Origin: Clostridia bacterium
Lineage (GTDB): Bacteria; Bacillota; Clostridia; Oscillospirales; CAG-272
NCBI GenBank assembly: GCA_017397175.1
Contig: JAFQKA010000008.1
Span: 1 to 38,417, forward strand
Length of the DNA: 38,417 nt
Reading direction: 5' to 3'
In this document: positions 15,733 through 23,240 of the stretch, piece after piece
Position numbering within the stretch: position 1 is the stretch's first letter
How the letters are laid out: each line of letters begins with the position of its first letter
Notes under the pieces: model-generated
Told to the model about the DNA's origin: nothing
The model's input: only the letters and a program-made list of their open reading frames with translations
Databases searched by the model: none
Program-made: the position numbers and the translations under genes

Positions 15733-16758
15733 ATGTTATTTTTTTCAAGTGATTACCAGCAAGCCTGCCACCCCGAGATACTTCGTCGCATAAGCGAGAC
15801 AAATTTTGAGGGCAACCCCGGCTACGGTACGGACGATCATTGCAAGACGGCAAAAGAAAAGATAAAGGAGGCTTGCGAGACCCCCGACGCCGAAATATTC
15901 TTCATTGGAGGCGGCACTCAGACCAATATGCTTGTGCTCGATACCATTCTTGCACCCTATGAGGGCGTGATCTCCGCCGAGACGGGGCATATTCAGGGTC
16001 ACGAAGCAGGAGCTGTTGAGTTCACGGGTCATAAGATACTGACCATTCCCGGCTACGAGGGCAAAATAAGGGCCGCTGACCTGCGCGCACGTCTGCGTGC
16101 ATACGCCGACGACGATAACCGTGAGCATACAACGCCCGCAGGAGCGCTTTACATTTCTTTTCCCACCGAGTACGGCACGATCTACTCAAAGTCCGAGCTG
16201 ACCGAAATTTACGGTATCTGTCGTGAGTACGATATACCTCTGTTTATCGACGGCGCGCGCCTGGGATATGGTCTTATGAGCCCCGAGTGTGACCTGACTC
16301 TGCCCGAGCTTGCACACCTGTGCGACGTTTTCTATGTCGGCGGCACAAAAATGGGAGCGCTTATGGGTGAGGCGGTGGTGTTCACCCACGCAAATATGCC
16401 AAAGCACTTTTTCACCTCGGTAAAACAGCACGGCGCACTTCTTGCAAAGGGTTGGCTGCTTGGTATCCAGTTTGAAACGCTGTTTACCGACGACCTCTAT
16501 TTTAAACTGGGAAAAAACGCAATAGACTGTGCCATGAAGTTGAAAAAGCTTCTGATTGAAAAAGGCTATAAGCTCCATTTGGATTCGCCTACAAATCAGC
16601 AGTTTGCAGTGGTTGAGGATAGCCTGTTACCAAAGCTTGCCAAGCACGTAAATTACGGCTTCTGGGAAAAGCCTGACGACACTCACACTGTAATTCGCTT
16701 CGCCACGGGGTGGGCAACGCGTCCCGAGGATATTGACGAGTTGGCGAAATATCTTTGA
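15733..16758 (+). CDS. ltaE: Low-specificity threonine aldolase (PLP-dependent)
   Basis: This 341-residue fold-type I PLP enzyme cleaves L-threonine or L-allo-threonine to glycine and acetaldehyde. 'FFIGGGTQTNMLVLDTIL' is the cofactor-phosphate loop. 'IPLFIDGARLGYGL' holds the PLP-ring Asp, and 'VFYVGGTKMGALMGE' holds the Schiff-base Lys. The start at 15733 has GGAG upstream; the in-frame ATG at 15709 lacks one. It follows the ATPase by 39 bases without a terminator, so it may be in the same transcript, though function gives no link. A transposase begins four bases after its stop. Confidence 0.88.
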   Translation: MLFFSSDYQQACHPEILRRISETNFEGNPGYGTDDHCKTAKEKIKEACETPDAEIFFIGGGTQTNMLVLDTILAPYEGVISAETGHIQGHEAGAVEFTGHKILTIPGYEGKIRAADLRARLRAYADDDNREHTTPAGALYISFPTEYGTIYSKSELTEIYGICREYDIPLFIDGARLGYGLMSPECDLTLPELAHLCDVFYVGGTKMGALMGEAVVFTHANMPKHFFTSVKQHGALLAKGWLLGIQFETLFTDDLYFKLGKNAIDCAMKLKKLLIEKGYKLHLDSPTNQQFAVVEDSLLPKLAKHVNYGFWEKPDDTHTVIRFATGWATRPEDIDELAKYL

Positions 16759-16897
16759 TATTATGGAAAATAAACTGCCAATAAGAAAAAGAAATCGGCT
16801 GAAAAACTATGACTATAGTTCCTGCGGAGCATATTTTATAACTATATGTACAAAAGACAGAAGGAATATATTTCTGGACGAACGATGCAATAAACTT

Positions 16898-16924
16898 CGT
16901 AGGGGAGGATATTATCCTCCCGCC
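16898..16924 (+). repeat. REP-like palindrome A inside the RAYT gene
   Basis: The 27-base element starts CGTAGGGGAGGAT and ends ATCCTCCCGCC, with an 8-bp perfect stem around ATT. In the downstream frame it encodes 'FVGEDIILPP'. Its reverse complement matches palindrome B at 26 of 27 bases. Confidence 0.85.
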
Positions 16925-17066
16925 TGAAAGAGAAAGATTATCGGTGTATGGAAAGATTGTTGATGAGGCAATCAAAAAGATCCCGGAACATTATCAGCAT
17001 ATAAAACTACTGAAATATGTAATAATGCCAAACCATATACATTTAGTTTTACATATTCCGTTTGGT

Positions 17067-17093
17067 GGCGGGAGGATGATATCCTCCCCTACG
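17067..17093 (-). repeat. REP-like palindrome B inside the RAYT gene, inverted
   Basis: The 27-base element starts GGCGGGAGGAT and ends ATCCTCCCCTACG. It is the reverse complement of palindrome A with one mismatch. The two copies face each other 142 bases apart. It is translated as 'GGGRMISSPT' between the HUH and Tyr motifs, a tolerated insertion in a loop. Confidence 0.85.
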
Positions 17094-17308
17094 GAAAAAA
17101 GAACGTCTGTTTTGACCGTTGTTGGACAAATGAAAAGATCGGTGTCAAAAAAGATTGGAATATCAATCTGGCAAGGGTCATTTCATGATCACGTGATTCG
17201 CGACAAAACGGATTATGATAAAATTGCCAAATACATACACGAAAACCCCATAAGATGGCAATACGATTGTTTTTACGGCAATGAATAATTAGTCAAATGG
17301 AGAACTAT

Positions 17309-17770
17309 ATGGTAACATATGAATTTGTGAATCCGTTGTTTGAAAAATGGATAGGGATATTAAGGCTCAAAAATGTTTGGGATGTAAAATTGGAGTTGAT
17401 CGATGATGAGTCTTTTTGGAAAACGGGAGATTTTAGAATAGATCCCGATGACAGAAAAGCTATACTTATGCTGAATGCATCAAATCCCAAGCAGGAAAAT
17501 ATTGAAGAAGTAATAGTACATGAGTTGCTTCATTTGAAATTGTATCCGTTGGATCAGCTTACAGAAGGGTTGATAGATGGACATTATGAACAGGGAAGCC
17601 CTGCTTATAACACTATTTATACGCAATTTATGACCATGCTGGAACAAACGGTGGAGGAAATGACAAAATGTTTTTTGTTAAAATATGGAGATAATAAAGA
17701 ACTTTCATATGGAAGATGCAAAACAATGAAATCCTTTAACGAGTTGTACGATGGACTTAAACCACTATAA
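17309..17770 (+). CDS. AT-rich HExxH putative metalloprotease
   Basis: This predicted 153-residue protein is not one I can assign to a named family. It contains 'VIVHELLHLKLYP' (near residue 77), an HExxH zinc signature, preceded by a beta-rich segment with 'MLNASNPKQENIEE'. The short SprT/ImmA-like architecture suggests a small zinc peptidase, unproven. No signal peptide is seen, so it is probably cytoplasmic. The ATG at 17309 has GGAG six bases upstream. It follows the RAYT by about 20 bases, shares its AT-rich composition and is probably cargo or co-acquired DNA. The terminator at 17772 follows. Confidence 0.65.
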   Translation: MVTYEFVNPLFEKWIGILRLKNVWDVKLELIDDESFWKTGDFRIDPDDRKAILMLNASNPKQENIEEVIVHELLHLKLYPLDQLTEGLIDGHYEQGSPAYNTIYTQFMTMLEQTVEEMTKCFLLKYGDNKELSYGRCKTMKSFNELYDGLKPL

Positions 17771-17771
17771 T

Positions 17772-17801
17772 AAAAACGGACTGCAACAGCAGTCCGTTTT
17801 T
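17772..17801. terminator. Bidirectional terminator
   Basis: AAAAACGGACTGC (17772-17784) pairs with GCAGTCCGTTTTT (17789-17801) around AACA. It ends the HExxH gene on plus and ispE on minus. Confidence 0.88.
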
Positions 17802-17802
17802 G

Positions 17803-18675
17803 TTATATTGTCTTGCAAACAAAAGCTCTCGCGCCGTCGGCTTGAATGATTTCAGCCGCCTTTTGCGCTGTCTCGGCACGATCAAAAAGTCCGTATACCG
17901 AAGGCCCGCTGCCGCTCATTCGGGCAGACAAGGCACCGTTTTGTAACATTTTTTCTTTCAAACGGTTGACCGTAGGCCTTGCAGACGGAACGGCAGATTC
18001 AAATATGTTGTAGGTTCTTTCCGCAACACCGCGTACATCGGATTTTTCAAGTGCTGAAAAAAGAGAACGGTATTTGTCCGATTCGTCTTTGTGTACGTTC
18101 TTGAAATTGTCAAATATTCGGTCAAGCTCGCCGTATGCCCAAGGAGTTGAGACTCCTTCGCCGTCGATGGCGACTACAACGTGGAGCGTGGGGCAGGGAG
18201 GGCAGGCTTCCAAAATGTCCCCGATCCCACGGGTTATTTTCGTACCGCCGAAAAGGCAAAAGGGAACGTCCGCACCTACCTTGGATGCAATTTTTATAAG
18301 ATCGCGGTCCGGCAACTTTGCCCCCGTCAGCTCGTTCAAGATCATTATGACCGCCGCGCCGTCGGTACTTCCGCCGGCCAGTCCCGCCGCCATTGGGATA
18401 CGCTTTTCAATGTGGATTTTTGCACCTGCATTTATACCGGTAAATTCAAAGAATTTGACTGCCGCGCGGATGGCAATATTGCTGTTGTCGCAGGGAACGT
18501 CGGGAATGTTGGAGGTGACGGAAAATTTACCGTCCGTCAGCTCAAGACTGACCGTATCCGAGAGGGAAACGGATTGCATGATGCTCAGGATATCATGATA
18601 TCCGTCCTCGCGCCGACCCGTGACGTCAAGAAAAAGATTTATTTTCGCAAATGCTTCGCGGCTGGTCTCAGTCAT
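17803..18675 (-). CDS. ispE: 4-diphosphocytidyl-2-C-methyl-D-erythritol kinase
   Basis: IspE phosphorylates CDP-methylerythritol in the non-mevalonate isoprenoid pathway. The 290-residue GHMP kinase has 'AFAKINLFLDV' (Lys11) and 'REDGYHDI' at the N-terminus. The ATP-binding loop 'PMAAGLAGGSTDGAAV' (near residues 94-109) contains the catalytic Asp, and the C-terminal motif 3 is 'ARMSGSGPSVYGLF'. It is a single gene ending at a shared terminator. The ATG at 18675 follows a GAGGGA site. It shows the organism uses the MEP rather than the mevalonate route, at least for this step. Confidence 0.95.
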   Translation of the reverse strand: MTETSREAFAKINLFLDVTGRREDGYHDILSIMQSVSLSDTVSLELTDGKFSVTSNIPDVPCDNSNIAIRAAVKFFEFTGINAGAKIHIEKRIPMAAGLAGGSTDGAAVIMILNELTGAKLPDRDLIKIASKVGADVPFCLFGGTKITRGIGDILEACPPCPTLHVVVAIDGEGVSTPWAYGELDRIFDNFKNVHKDESDKYRSLFSALEKSDVRGVAERTYNIFESAVPSARPTVNRLKEKMLQNGALSARMSGSGPSVYGLFDRAETAQKAAEIIQADGARAFVCKTI

Positions 18676-18756
18676 ACCTATCCCTCGCTTTCTTCTTATA
18701 ATTCTACCATATCATTATAAAATTATCAACATTTTTTTAAAAAATATCTTCCGCTA

Positions 18757-18785
18757 TTGATTTTATACGGCAAAAGAGGTATAAT
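18757..18785 (+). promoter_or_regulatory. Promoter of the MscS gene
   Basis: TTGATT (18757-18762) and TATAAT (18780-18785) have a 17-base spacer, about 35 bases ahead of the ATG. Confidence 0.7.
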
Positions 18786-18819
18786 TCTGTTGTAATTTTT
18801 TACGAAAGAGGTAAGAAAA

Positions 18820-19623
18820 ATGAAAGATTTCTTTATGGAGCTTGCCGCTTGGGCTACTACCAGGGGCATTTCGATCGTGATCGCACTGCTGATCCTTGCT
18901 ATCGGATGGGGAATTATTTCCTCCGTCACAAAGAAGCTGAAGAAGGGCAAGTACGGCAAAAAAATGGATCCTACCGTCCGTAATTTTGTTGCAAACTTCT
19001 GCAACATCGGTCTGAAGATCATTCTTGTTGTAACAGTCATCGTGATCATGGGTGTACCCGAGGCATCTATTGCGGCTGTCCTCGCATCTGCCGGCGTTAC
19101 CATCGGTCTTGCTCTCCAGGGTGGACTTTCCAACATTGCAAGCGGTATTATCCTGCTTATCACCCGTCCTTTCTCTATCGGTGATTTCGTGACCGTTGCA
19201 GGCGAGAGCGGAACGGTAACCGACATCAACATTTATTACACAACTATCCTTACTCCCGACAACAAGACTATCACCGTTCCCAACTCCGCGGCGTCCACCT
19301 CCAATATCACGAACTTCTCTATTGAGAATAAGAGACGTGTGGATATTACCGCACTTGTGGCTTACGGCACGGATACGGAACTGGTAAAGAATACCATGCT
19401 TGAAATAGCAAACGCAAACGAAAAGGTTCTCCGCGATCCTGCTCCTGCGGCAGTCCTTACATCCATGAATGACAAGGGCGTTGAGTTTGCTCTGAGAATG
19501 TGGGTTGAAAATTCTGACTATTGGACTGTTCACGCTGCGGTAAATGAAGCACTCAAGGCTTCCTTTGAGGAAAAGGGAATATCCGTTCCCAAGATGCAGG
19601 TGAATATCCACCAGGCGAAATAA
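18820..19623 (+). CDS. Small-conductance mechanosensitive channel (MscS family)
   Basis: This 267-residue membrane protein belongs to the MscS family, which opens under membrane tension to release solutes on hypo-osmotic shock. Three transmembrane segments are visible around residues 15-33, 62-82 and 85-115. The pore helix is 'LASAGVTIGLALQGGLSNIASG', the conserved Gly/Ala-rich TM3. The beta domain begins 'RPFSIGDFVTVAGESGTVTDI'. Length matches the minimal channel. It is a single gene with its own promoter and terminator. Confidence 0.93.
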   Translation: MKDFFMELAAWATTRGISIVIALLILAIGWGIISSVTKKLKKGKYGKKMDPTVRNFVANFCNIGLKIILVVTVIVIMGVPEASIAAVLASAGVTIGLALQGGLSNIASGIILLITRPFSIGDFVTVAGESGTVTDINIYYTTILTPDNKTITVPNSAASTSNITNFSIENKRRVDITALVAYGTDTELVKNTMLEIANANEKVLRDPAPAAVLTSMNDKGVEFALRMWVENSDYWTVHAAVNEALKASFEEKGISVPKMQVNIHQAK

Positions 19624-19634
19624 TTTTAAGAAAT

Positions 19635-19667
19635 AAAAAACAACGGCGGATTGCGCCGTTGTTTTTT
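19635..19667 (+). terminator. Terminator of the MscS gene
   Basis: AAAAAACAACGGCG (19635-19648) pairs with CGCCGTTGTTTTTT (19654-19667) around GATTG. Confidence 0.88.
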
Positions 19668-19692
19668 GTTGCCTGAAGTTTAGCTGACGAAG

Positions 19693-20004
19693 TTACCTTT
19701 CCTCACTCAGCTCGTCCGCAAATATAAACGCTACCGCGGCGAAAAGCACGAGGCAAATAAGTGCACCGGCAATAAGGGAAACTGCTCCGCTTACCACCAT
19801 GCCGACCGTGAGAGCAAAGAATCCCACGCACGCAATTCCACCGACTACCTTCATGACCGAGACAATTGCGGAATTGGAAAAGATCGCTTCCATGATAGAA
19901 ATAAGAAGCTCGATGAAACCTACATTCTTTTCCGCATAAGCGCGATTTTCTCTTCTTTCGGGACGGTTATATACGTTTCTTCTGTTATTGTAACAAGCAT
20001 TCAT
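19693..20004 (-). CDS. Small two-helix membrane protein, unknown function
   Basis: This 103-residue protein has an Arg/Asn/Tyr-rich N-terminus (about 25 residues), an amphipathic segment 'GFIELLISIMEAIFSNSAIV', and two hydrophobic helices around residues 48-70 and 75-97. It ends in a short acidic tail. I do not recognise the family, and no enzymatic motif is visible. The ATG at 20004 has AAAGGAG upstream and is preferred over an upstream start at 20055 that lies at the -10 box. It is divergent from the S24 repressor gene, with promoters about 40 bases apart, so it might be a target of that repressor. Confidence 0.65.
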   Translation of the reverse strand: MNACYNNRRNVYNRPERRENRAYAEKNVGFIELLISIMEAIFSNSAIVSVMKVVGGIACVGFFALTVGMVVSGAVSLIAGALICLVLFAAVAFIFADELSEER

Positions 20005-20043
20005 AATTTGTCTCCTTTCCGATTTCGGAACTTTTGTAAGCTT

Positions 20044-20071
20044 ATTATACCACAAAAAATCGATTTGTCAA
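20044..20071 (-). promoter_or_regulatory. Promoter of the small membrane protein gene
   Basis: On minus, TTGACA (complement of 20066-20071) and TATAAT (20044-20049) have a 16-base spacer. Confidence 0.75.
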
Positions 20072-20110
20072 TAGATTTTTTCCAAAAACGAAAATTTTTT
20101 CAAAAAACTC

Positions 20111-20139
20111 TTTACAAAACGGAAAAACAGTGATATAAT
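20111..20139 (+). promoter_or_regulatory. Promoter and operator candidate of the S24 repressor
   Basis: TTTACA (20111-20116) and TATAAT (20134-20139) have a 17-base spacer. GATAT-AATG-ATATC (20132-20145) is an inverted repeat lying on the -10 box, well placed for autorepression. Confidence 0.65.
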
Positions 20140-20181
20140 GATATCGTAAAAGAAATAAATTTATACAAGGGAGTGCCGAAA

Positions 20182-20985
20182 ATGGAATATATCGACAGAA
20201 TTAAAAAGATCAAGAGCGAGAAAAAGATCACCAACGAGAAGCTTTCCGAGATGACGGGAATACCGCTGGGAACCCTGAGCAAGATCATGGCAGAGATAAG
20301 CGACTCGCCAAAGTTCGTCAATATCCTCTCAATCTGCGAGGCACTTGGCTGCTCGGTGAACTACGTTGTTACGGGCGAGCCGGATAACAATAACAACTGC
20401 TATCTTGAGGTTGGCGAGATGAACCTTATCGACAGTTATCGCCGCCTGGATACTCACGGACGTGAGCTGGTCGCGCTTGTATTAAATAAGGAAGCGGAGC
20501 GTATAACCAAGGCGGATTACGGAATCGGCAGTGAACCTCAGAGAAAGTCCGCAAAGATCCTCACTCCCAAGAAACCTGCATCAAAGCCTGCCGCAAAGAG
20601 CGCATCCGAATATGGCAGACGCGTCATTTCTCTCTTTGAGATGCCCGTTTCCGCAGGCCGAGGCGTTTATCTTGACGGTGATGCCGTGGACGAGATCAAT
20701 ATTCCCGACACCGTCAAAACCCAGAGTGCGGATTATGCTTTGCGTATAAGCGGAAACAGTATGGAGCCTAAATATCACAACGGCGATATTCTGCTTATTC
20801 AAACTTGTGACAGCGTTGAGATCGGTGAGCTTGGGATCTTTATTCTGGACGGCGAGGGATATTTCAAGCAGTTCGGCGGAGACAGACTTATCTCTCTCAA
20901 CTCTGAATATCCGGATATTCCTCTCAGCGATTTTGCCGATGCGGAGTGTTGCGGCAGAGTTGTCGGAAGACTCAAAAAGAAATGA
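20182..20985 (+). CDS. XRE-type repressor with S24 (LexA-like) self-cleavage domain
   Basis: This 267-residue protein has an N-terminal HTH ('ITNEKLSEMTGIPLGTLSKIM', about 16-36) and a linker rich in Lys, Pro and Ala. The C-terminal S24 peptidase domain carries the full self-cleavage set: Ala158-Gly159 in 'PVSAGRGVY', Ser193 in 'ISGNSMEPKYHNGDILL', and Lys229 in 'EGYFKQF'. Such proteins are cleaved in RecA-stimulated fashion, like LexA or phage CI, and derepress their targets on DNA damage. The ATG at 20182 follows AGGGAG; the GTG at 20173 overlaps that site. Targets are unknown, but the divergent membrane-protein gene and its own promoter are likely. It is probably a chromosomal regulator, since no phage genes adjoin it. 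Confidence 0.85.
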   Translation: MEYIDRIKKIKSEKKITNEKLSEMTGIPLGTLSKIMAEISDSPKFVNILSICEALGCSVNYVVTGEPDNNNNCYLEVGEMNLIDSYRRLDTHGRELVALVLNKEAERITKADYGIGSEPQRKSAKILTPKKPASKPAAKSASEYGRRVISLFEMPVSAGRGVYLDGDAVDEINIPDTVKTQSADYALRISGNSMEPKYHNGDILLIQTCDSVEIGELGIFILDGEGYFKQFGGDRLISLNSEYPDIPLSDFADAECCGRVVGRLKKK

Positions 20986-20986
20986 T

Positions 20987-21017
20987 AAAAAAGGTCTGCT
21001 TTGGGCAGACCTTTTTT
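20987..21017 (+). terminator. Terminator of the S24 repressor gene
   Basis: AAAAAAGGTCTGC (20987-20999) pairs with GCAGACCTTTTTT (21005-21017) around TTTGG. Confidence 0.88.
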
Positions 21018-21018
21018 A

Positions 21019-21047
21019 TTGACTTTTCTGATTTTTCGTGGTACAAT
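21019..21047 (+). promoter_or_regulatory. Promoter of the MFS gene
   Basis: TTGACT (21019-21024) and TACAAT (21042-21047) have a 17-base spacer. The -35 begins right after the preceding terminator. Confidence 0.75.
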
Positions 21048-21079
21048 CTATCCTGTTTGAATATGTCGGAAGGTGTATC

Positions 21080-22258
21080 ATGGAAAAAAATAAATATTCA
21101 AAAACCATAAATTGCTGTCTTTTGGGATATGTGGTACAGGCAATAATAAATAACTACGTGCCGTTGCTTTTCGTTACCTTTAACCGCGATTTTGGAGTGT
21201 CGCTTGAAAAGATTTCTCTTATAATCACTATAAATTTTATCGTTCAGATGTCGGCCGACCTGATCTCCTCAAAATTTATTGACAAGATCGGATACCGCGT
21301 GGCGGTCGTTGCGGCGCATTTTTGTTCCTTTGCGGGAATGTTGCTTCTTGCCCTGTTGCCGAATGTGATGGACCCTTACGTAGGACTTGTTATTTCCACG
21401 GTGGTCTGCGCTCTGGGCGGAGGACTTATCGAGGTAATTATCAGCCCTATCGTTGAGGCCTGCCCGAGCGATAATAAGGCGGCACACATGAGCCTGCTTC
21501 ACTCCTTTTATTGTTGGGGACACGTGGCGGTGGTTCTTGTTTCCACCGTGTTTTTTGCCGTGCTGGGGACGGATAAATGGCATATATTGGCGGCAGTTTG
21601 GGCGATATTGCCCTTGCTGAACGGTATTGCCTTTTGCCGCGTTCCGATACTTACTCTTACCGAGGAAGGTAAGTCCACACCTCTGTCTCAGCTGGTGAAA
21701 ACAAAGACCTTTTGGGCGTTTATCGTTATCATGGTCTGCGCGGGAGCTTGCGAGTTGAGCGTTTCTCAGTGGGCATCGGCGTTTGCCGAAGCAGGACTTG
21801 GGGTAAGCAAGACGGTGGGGGACCTGGCAGGACCTATGGCTTTTGCCGTTCTCATGGGTGGATCAAGAATATTCTATTCCCGTATGGGCGATAAAATAAA
21901 TATCGAAAAGTATCTTGTTATATGCTCCGCGCTCTGCCTGTTCAGCTACTTGCTTATAGCTTTGTCTCCATACAAATTTTTGTCTCTTGTGGGATGCGGA
22001 ATCTGCGGATTTGCAGTTGGTGTCATGTGGCCCGGCTCTTATAGCATGGCGGCGGCAAGACTGCCGAGGGGAGGCGCGGCGATGTTTGCTCTGCTTGCCT
22101 TGGCGGGGGATACGGGGTGCGCCGTCGGTCCCGGACTTGTGGGAACGGTCTCGGAGCTTTTCTCGGGAGATCTGAAAAAGGGGATTTTGTCGGTTGCGAT
22201 CTTTCCTGCGGTTATGCTGTTTTCGTCTATCGCTTACGAAAGAAAATCCCGAAAATAA
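21080..22258 (+). CDS. MFS transporter
   Basis: This 392-residue protein has about twelve hydrophobic segments. 'SSKFIDKIGYRVAVVAAHF' is the loop 2-3 signature between TM2 and TM3. 'SIAYERKSRK' is a basic tail at the end. The overall layout resembles the fucose/sugar-permease-type branch of the major facilitator superfamily. The substrate is not evident. The ATG at 21080 has GGAAGG upstream; an earlier in-frame start at 21038 would lie inside the promoter. It is a single gene with its own promoter and terminator. Confidence 0.85.
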   Translation: MEKNKYSKTINCCLLGYVVQAIINNYVPLLFVTFNRDFGVSLEKISLIITINFIVQMSADLISSKFIDKIGYRVAVVAAHFCSFAGMLLLALLPNVMDPYVGLVISTVVCALGGGLIEVIISPIVEACPSDNKAAHMSLLHSFYCWGHVAVVLVSTVFFAVLGTDKWHILAAVWAILPLLNGIAFCRVPILTLTEEGKSTPLSQLVKTKTFWAFIVIMVCAGACELSVSQWASAFAEAGLGVSKTVGDLAGPMAFAVLMGGSRIFYSRMGDKINIEKYLVICSALCLFSYLLIALSPYKFLSLVGCGICGFAVGVMWPGSYSMAAARLPRGGAAMFALLALAGDTGCAVGPGLVGTVSELFSGDLKKGILSVAIFPAVMLFSSIAYERKSRK

Positions 22259-22260
22259 CC

Positions 22261-22291
22261 AAAAAGCACTTGCCATCGGCAAGTGCTTTTT
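22261..22291. terminator. Bidirectional terminator
   Basis: AAAAAGCACTTGCC (22261-22274) pairs with GGCAAGTGCTTTTT (22278-22291) around ATC. It separates the convergent MFS and phosphatase genes. Confidence 0.9.
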
Positions 22292-22841
22292 ATAATTCTA
22301 TCTCTGCCATTTCGGCATTTGCAACGGGAAAGGGATTTGACTTGTTTGAATACTTGATTCCGTTTTCTATGCAGCATATCACGTTTATAACTCCGCCATG
22401 GGTGACGAGGATCACGTTGTTTTCTGCACGCTTTATTTGTTCTTTGAACTGCGCCCACGCGGCGGCGATTCGGCTGTAAAAAGCTTGAGGACTTTCGCCA
22501 TCGGGGTATGGCTGTTCCCAGTCAAGAGCACTCCAAAAAAGCCCGGGAAAAAGCTTTTTTGCCAGCTCATTGTCCATTCCCGCAAGAACTCCGTTGTTAG
22601 TTTCTCGGAATTGTGGCGTTTCTGTCACGGGGAGATTCAATAAATCAGCAACAATATCCGCCGTTTGCCGAGCGCGCGGCAGATCGCTTGAGTAGATGGC
22701 TCCGATTTCAAAATTTCCTTTCGATAATCGTTCTGCCAGATCTTCAACCTGCCTGACACCCTCATCGGTCAGAGGTGAAGAACTCCACCCACCGCGAACG
22801 GTATCGTCGTCCTTTCCGTGTCGGACAAGATAACATTTCAT
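22290..22841 (-). CDS. Histidine phosphatase (phosphoglycerate mutase-like)
   Basis: This 183-residue protein has the family RHG motif at the very start ('MKCYLVRHGKDDD', with the phosphoaccepting His8) and the second catalytic His in 'VILVTHGGVINVI'. 'IYSSDLPRARQTADIVADLL' is the conserved substrate-loop helix. Family members dephosphorylate small metabolites; the substrate is not known. Its ATG overlaps the stop of the four-helix-bundle gene (ATGA, 22838-22841), so it is translated after that gene from one transcript. It ends at a bidirectional terminator. Confidence 0.88.
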   Translation of the reverse strand: MKCYLVRHGKDDDTVRGGWSSSPLTDEGVRQVEDLAERLSKGNFEIGAIYSSDLPRARQTADIVADLLNLPVTETPQFRETNNGVLAGMDNELAKKLFPGLFWSALDWEQPYPDGESPQAFYSRIAAAWAQFKEQIKRAENNVILVTHGGVINVICCIENGIKYSNKSNPFPVANAEMAEIEL

Positions 22842-23191
22842 TGGGTGCTCTCCTTTGCGGTTTTACAAGAGGCGATCAGCAGTCTGCGGATATTGCCGCA
22901 CAGTTTTTCTGTGTACTGATATGTTTTTAAATCAATTCTGTTTGTTTCAAACATCAATTTGAGCCAATAACTTGTTTCGTTTGATTCTTTCAAAGCAATT
23001 TCAAGCTTTGCGACAAAATCTCTCTTGCTCTGCGCATACTGTGCCTCGTGAATATTTGCACCAACCGATGTGCCTGCTCTTGCGAGCTGATCTGTCATAT
23101 AGGAACTTTTTGGAGCAGTTACGCTGTCAACAAGATTAACGATCGCAACGGCAAATTCAAAAGAGAGAGCGAGTAATTTGTTTTCTGACAT
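22838..23191 (-). CDS. Four-helix-bundle protein of the S23/IVS family
   Basis: This 117-residue protein matches the four-helix-bundle family (TIGR02436/S23) first seen in 23S rRNA intervening sequences, and resembles the Avd accessory factor of diversity-generating retroelements. The first helix is 'LLALSFEFAVAIVNLVDSV', then comes the hallmark 'DQLARAGTSVGANIHEAQYAQS', then 'DFVAKLEIALKESNETSYWLKL'. Family members form pentamers or barrels that bind nucleic acid; no enzymatic role is established. The ATG at 23191 has GAAGGTG upstream. The gene overlaps the phosphatase gene. Its leader region is the hairpin array at 23241-23409. That link suggests it is the protein partner of the array, an inference. 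Confidence 0.85.
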   Translation of the reverse strand: MSENKLLALSFEFAVAIVNLVDSVTAPKSSYMTDQLARAGTSVGANIHEAQYAQSKRDFVAKLEIALKESNETSYWLKLMFETNRIDLKTYQYTEKLCGNIRRLLIASCKTAKESTQ

Positions 23192-23240
23192 AAATGCACC
23201 TTCTTCCATCAATATTTACCATAATACATAATTTTTTTGA

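Larger units (their letters stand above)
16763..17288 (+). pseudogene. REP-associated tyrosine transposase (RAYT, Y1_Tnp), frameshifted
   Basis: Two frames together make a normal-length (about 175 residue) RAYT. The first reads 'MENKLPIRKRNRLKNYDYSS...FITICTKDRRNIFLD' and stops at 16927. The second continues 'SVYGKIVDEAIKKIPEHYQHI' to 17288. The HUH motif 'MPNHIHLVLHI' and catalytic Tyr region 'IAKYIHENPIRWQYD' are both in the second frame. The frame change must lie near 16875-16895, just before the first internal palindrome. RAYTs nick and move single-stranded REP palindromes. Two REP-like palindromes lie inside the gene. The DNA is more AT-rich than the flanks, which suggests acquisition. 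Programmed frameshifting is possible but I see no classic slippery heptamer. Confidence 0.75.

Noticed and set aside
16898..16924. Intrinsic terminator reading of palindrome A
   Set aside because: It has no T-tract and lies inside a coding frame. Near-identity with the inverted copy at 17067 favours a repeat element.
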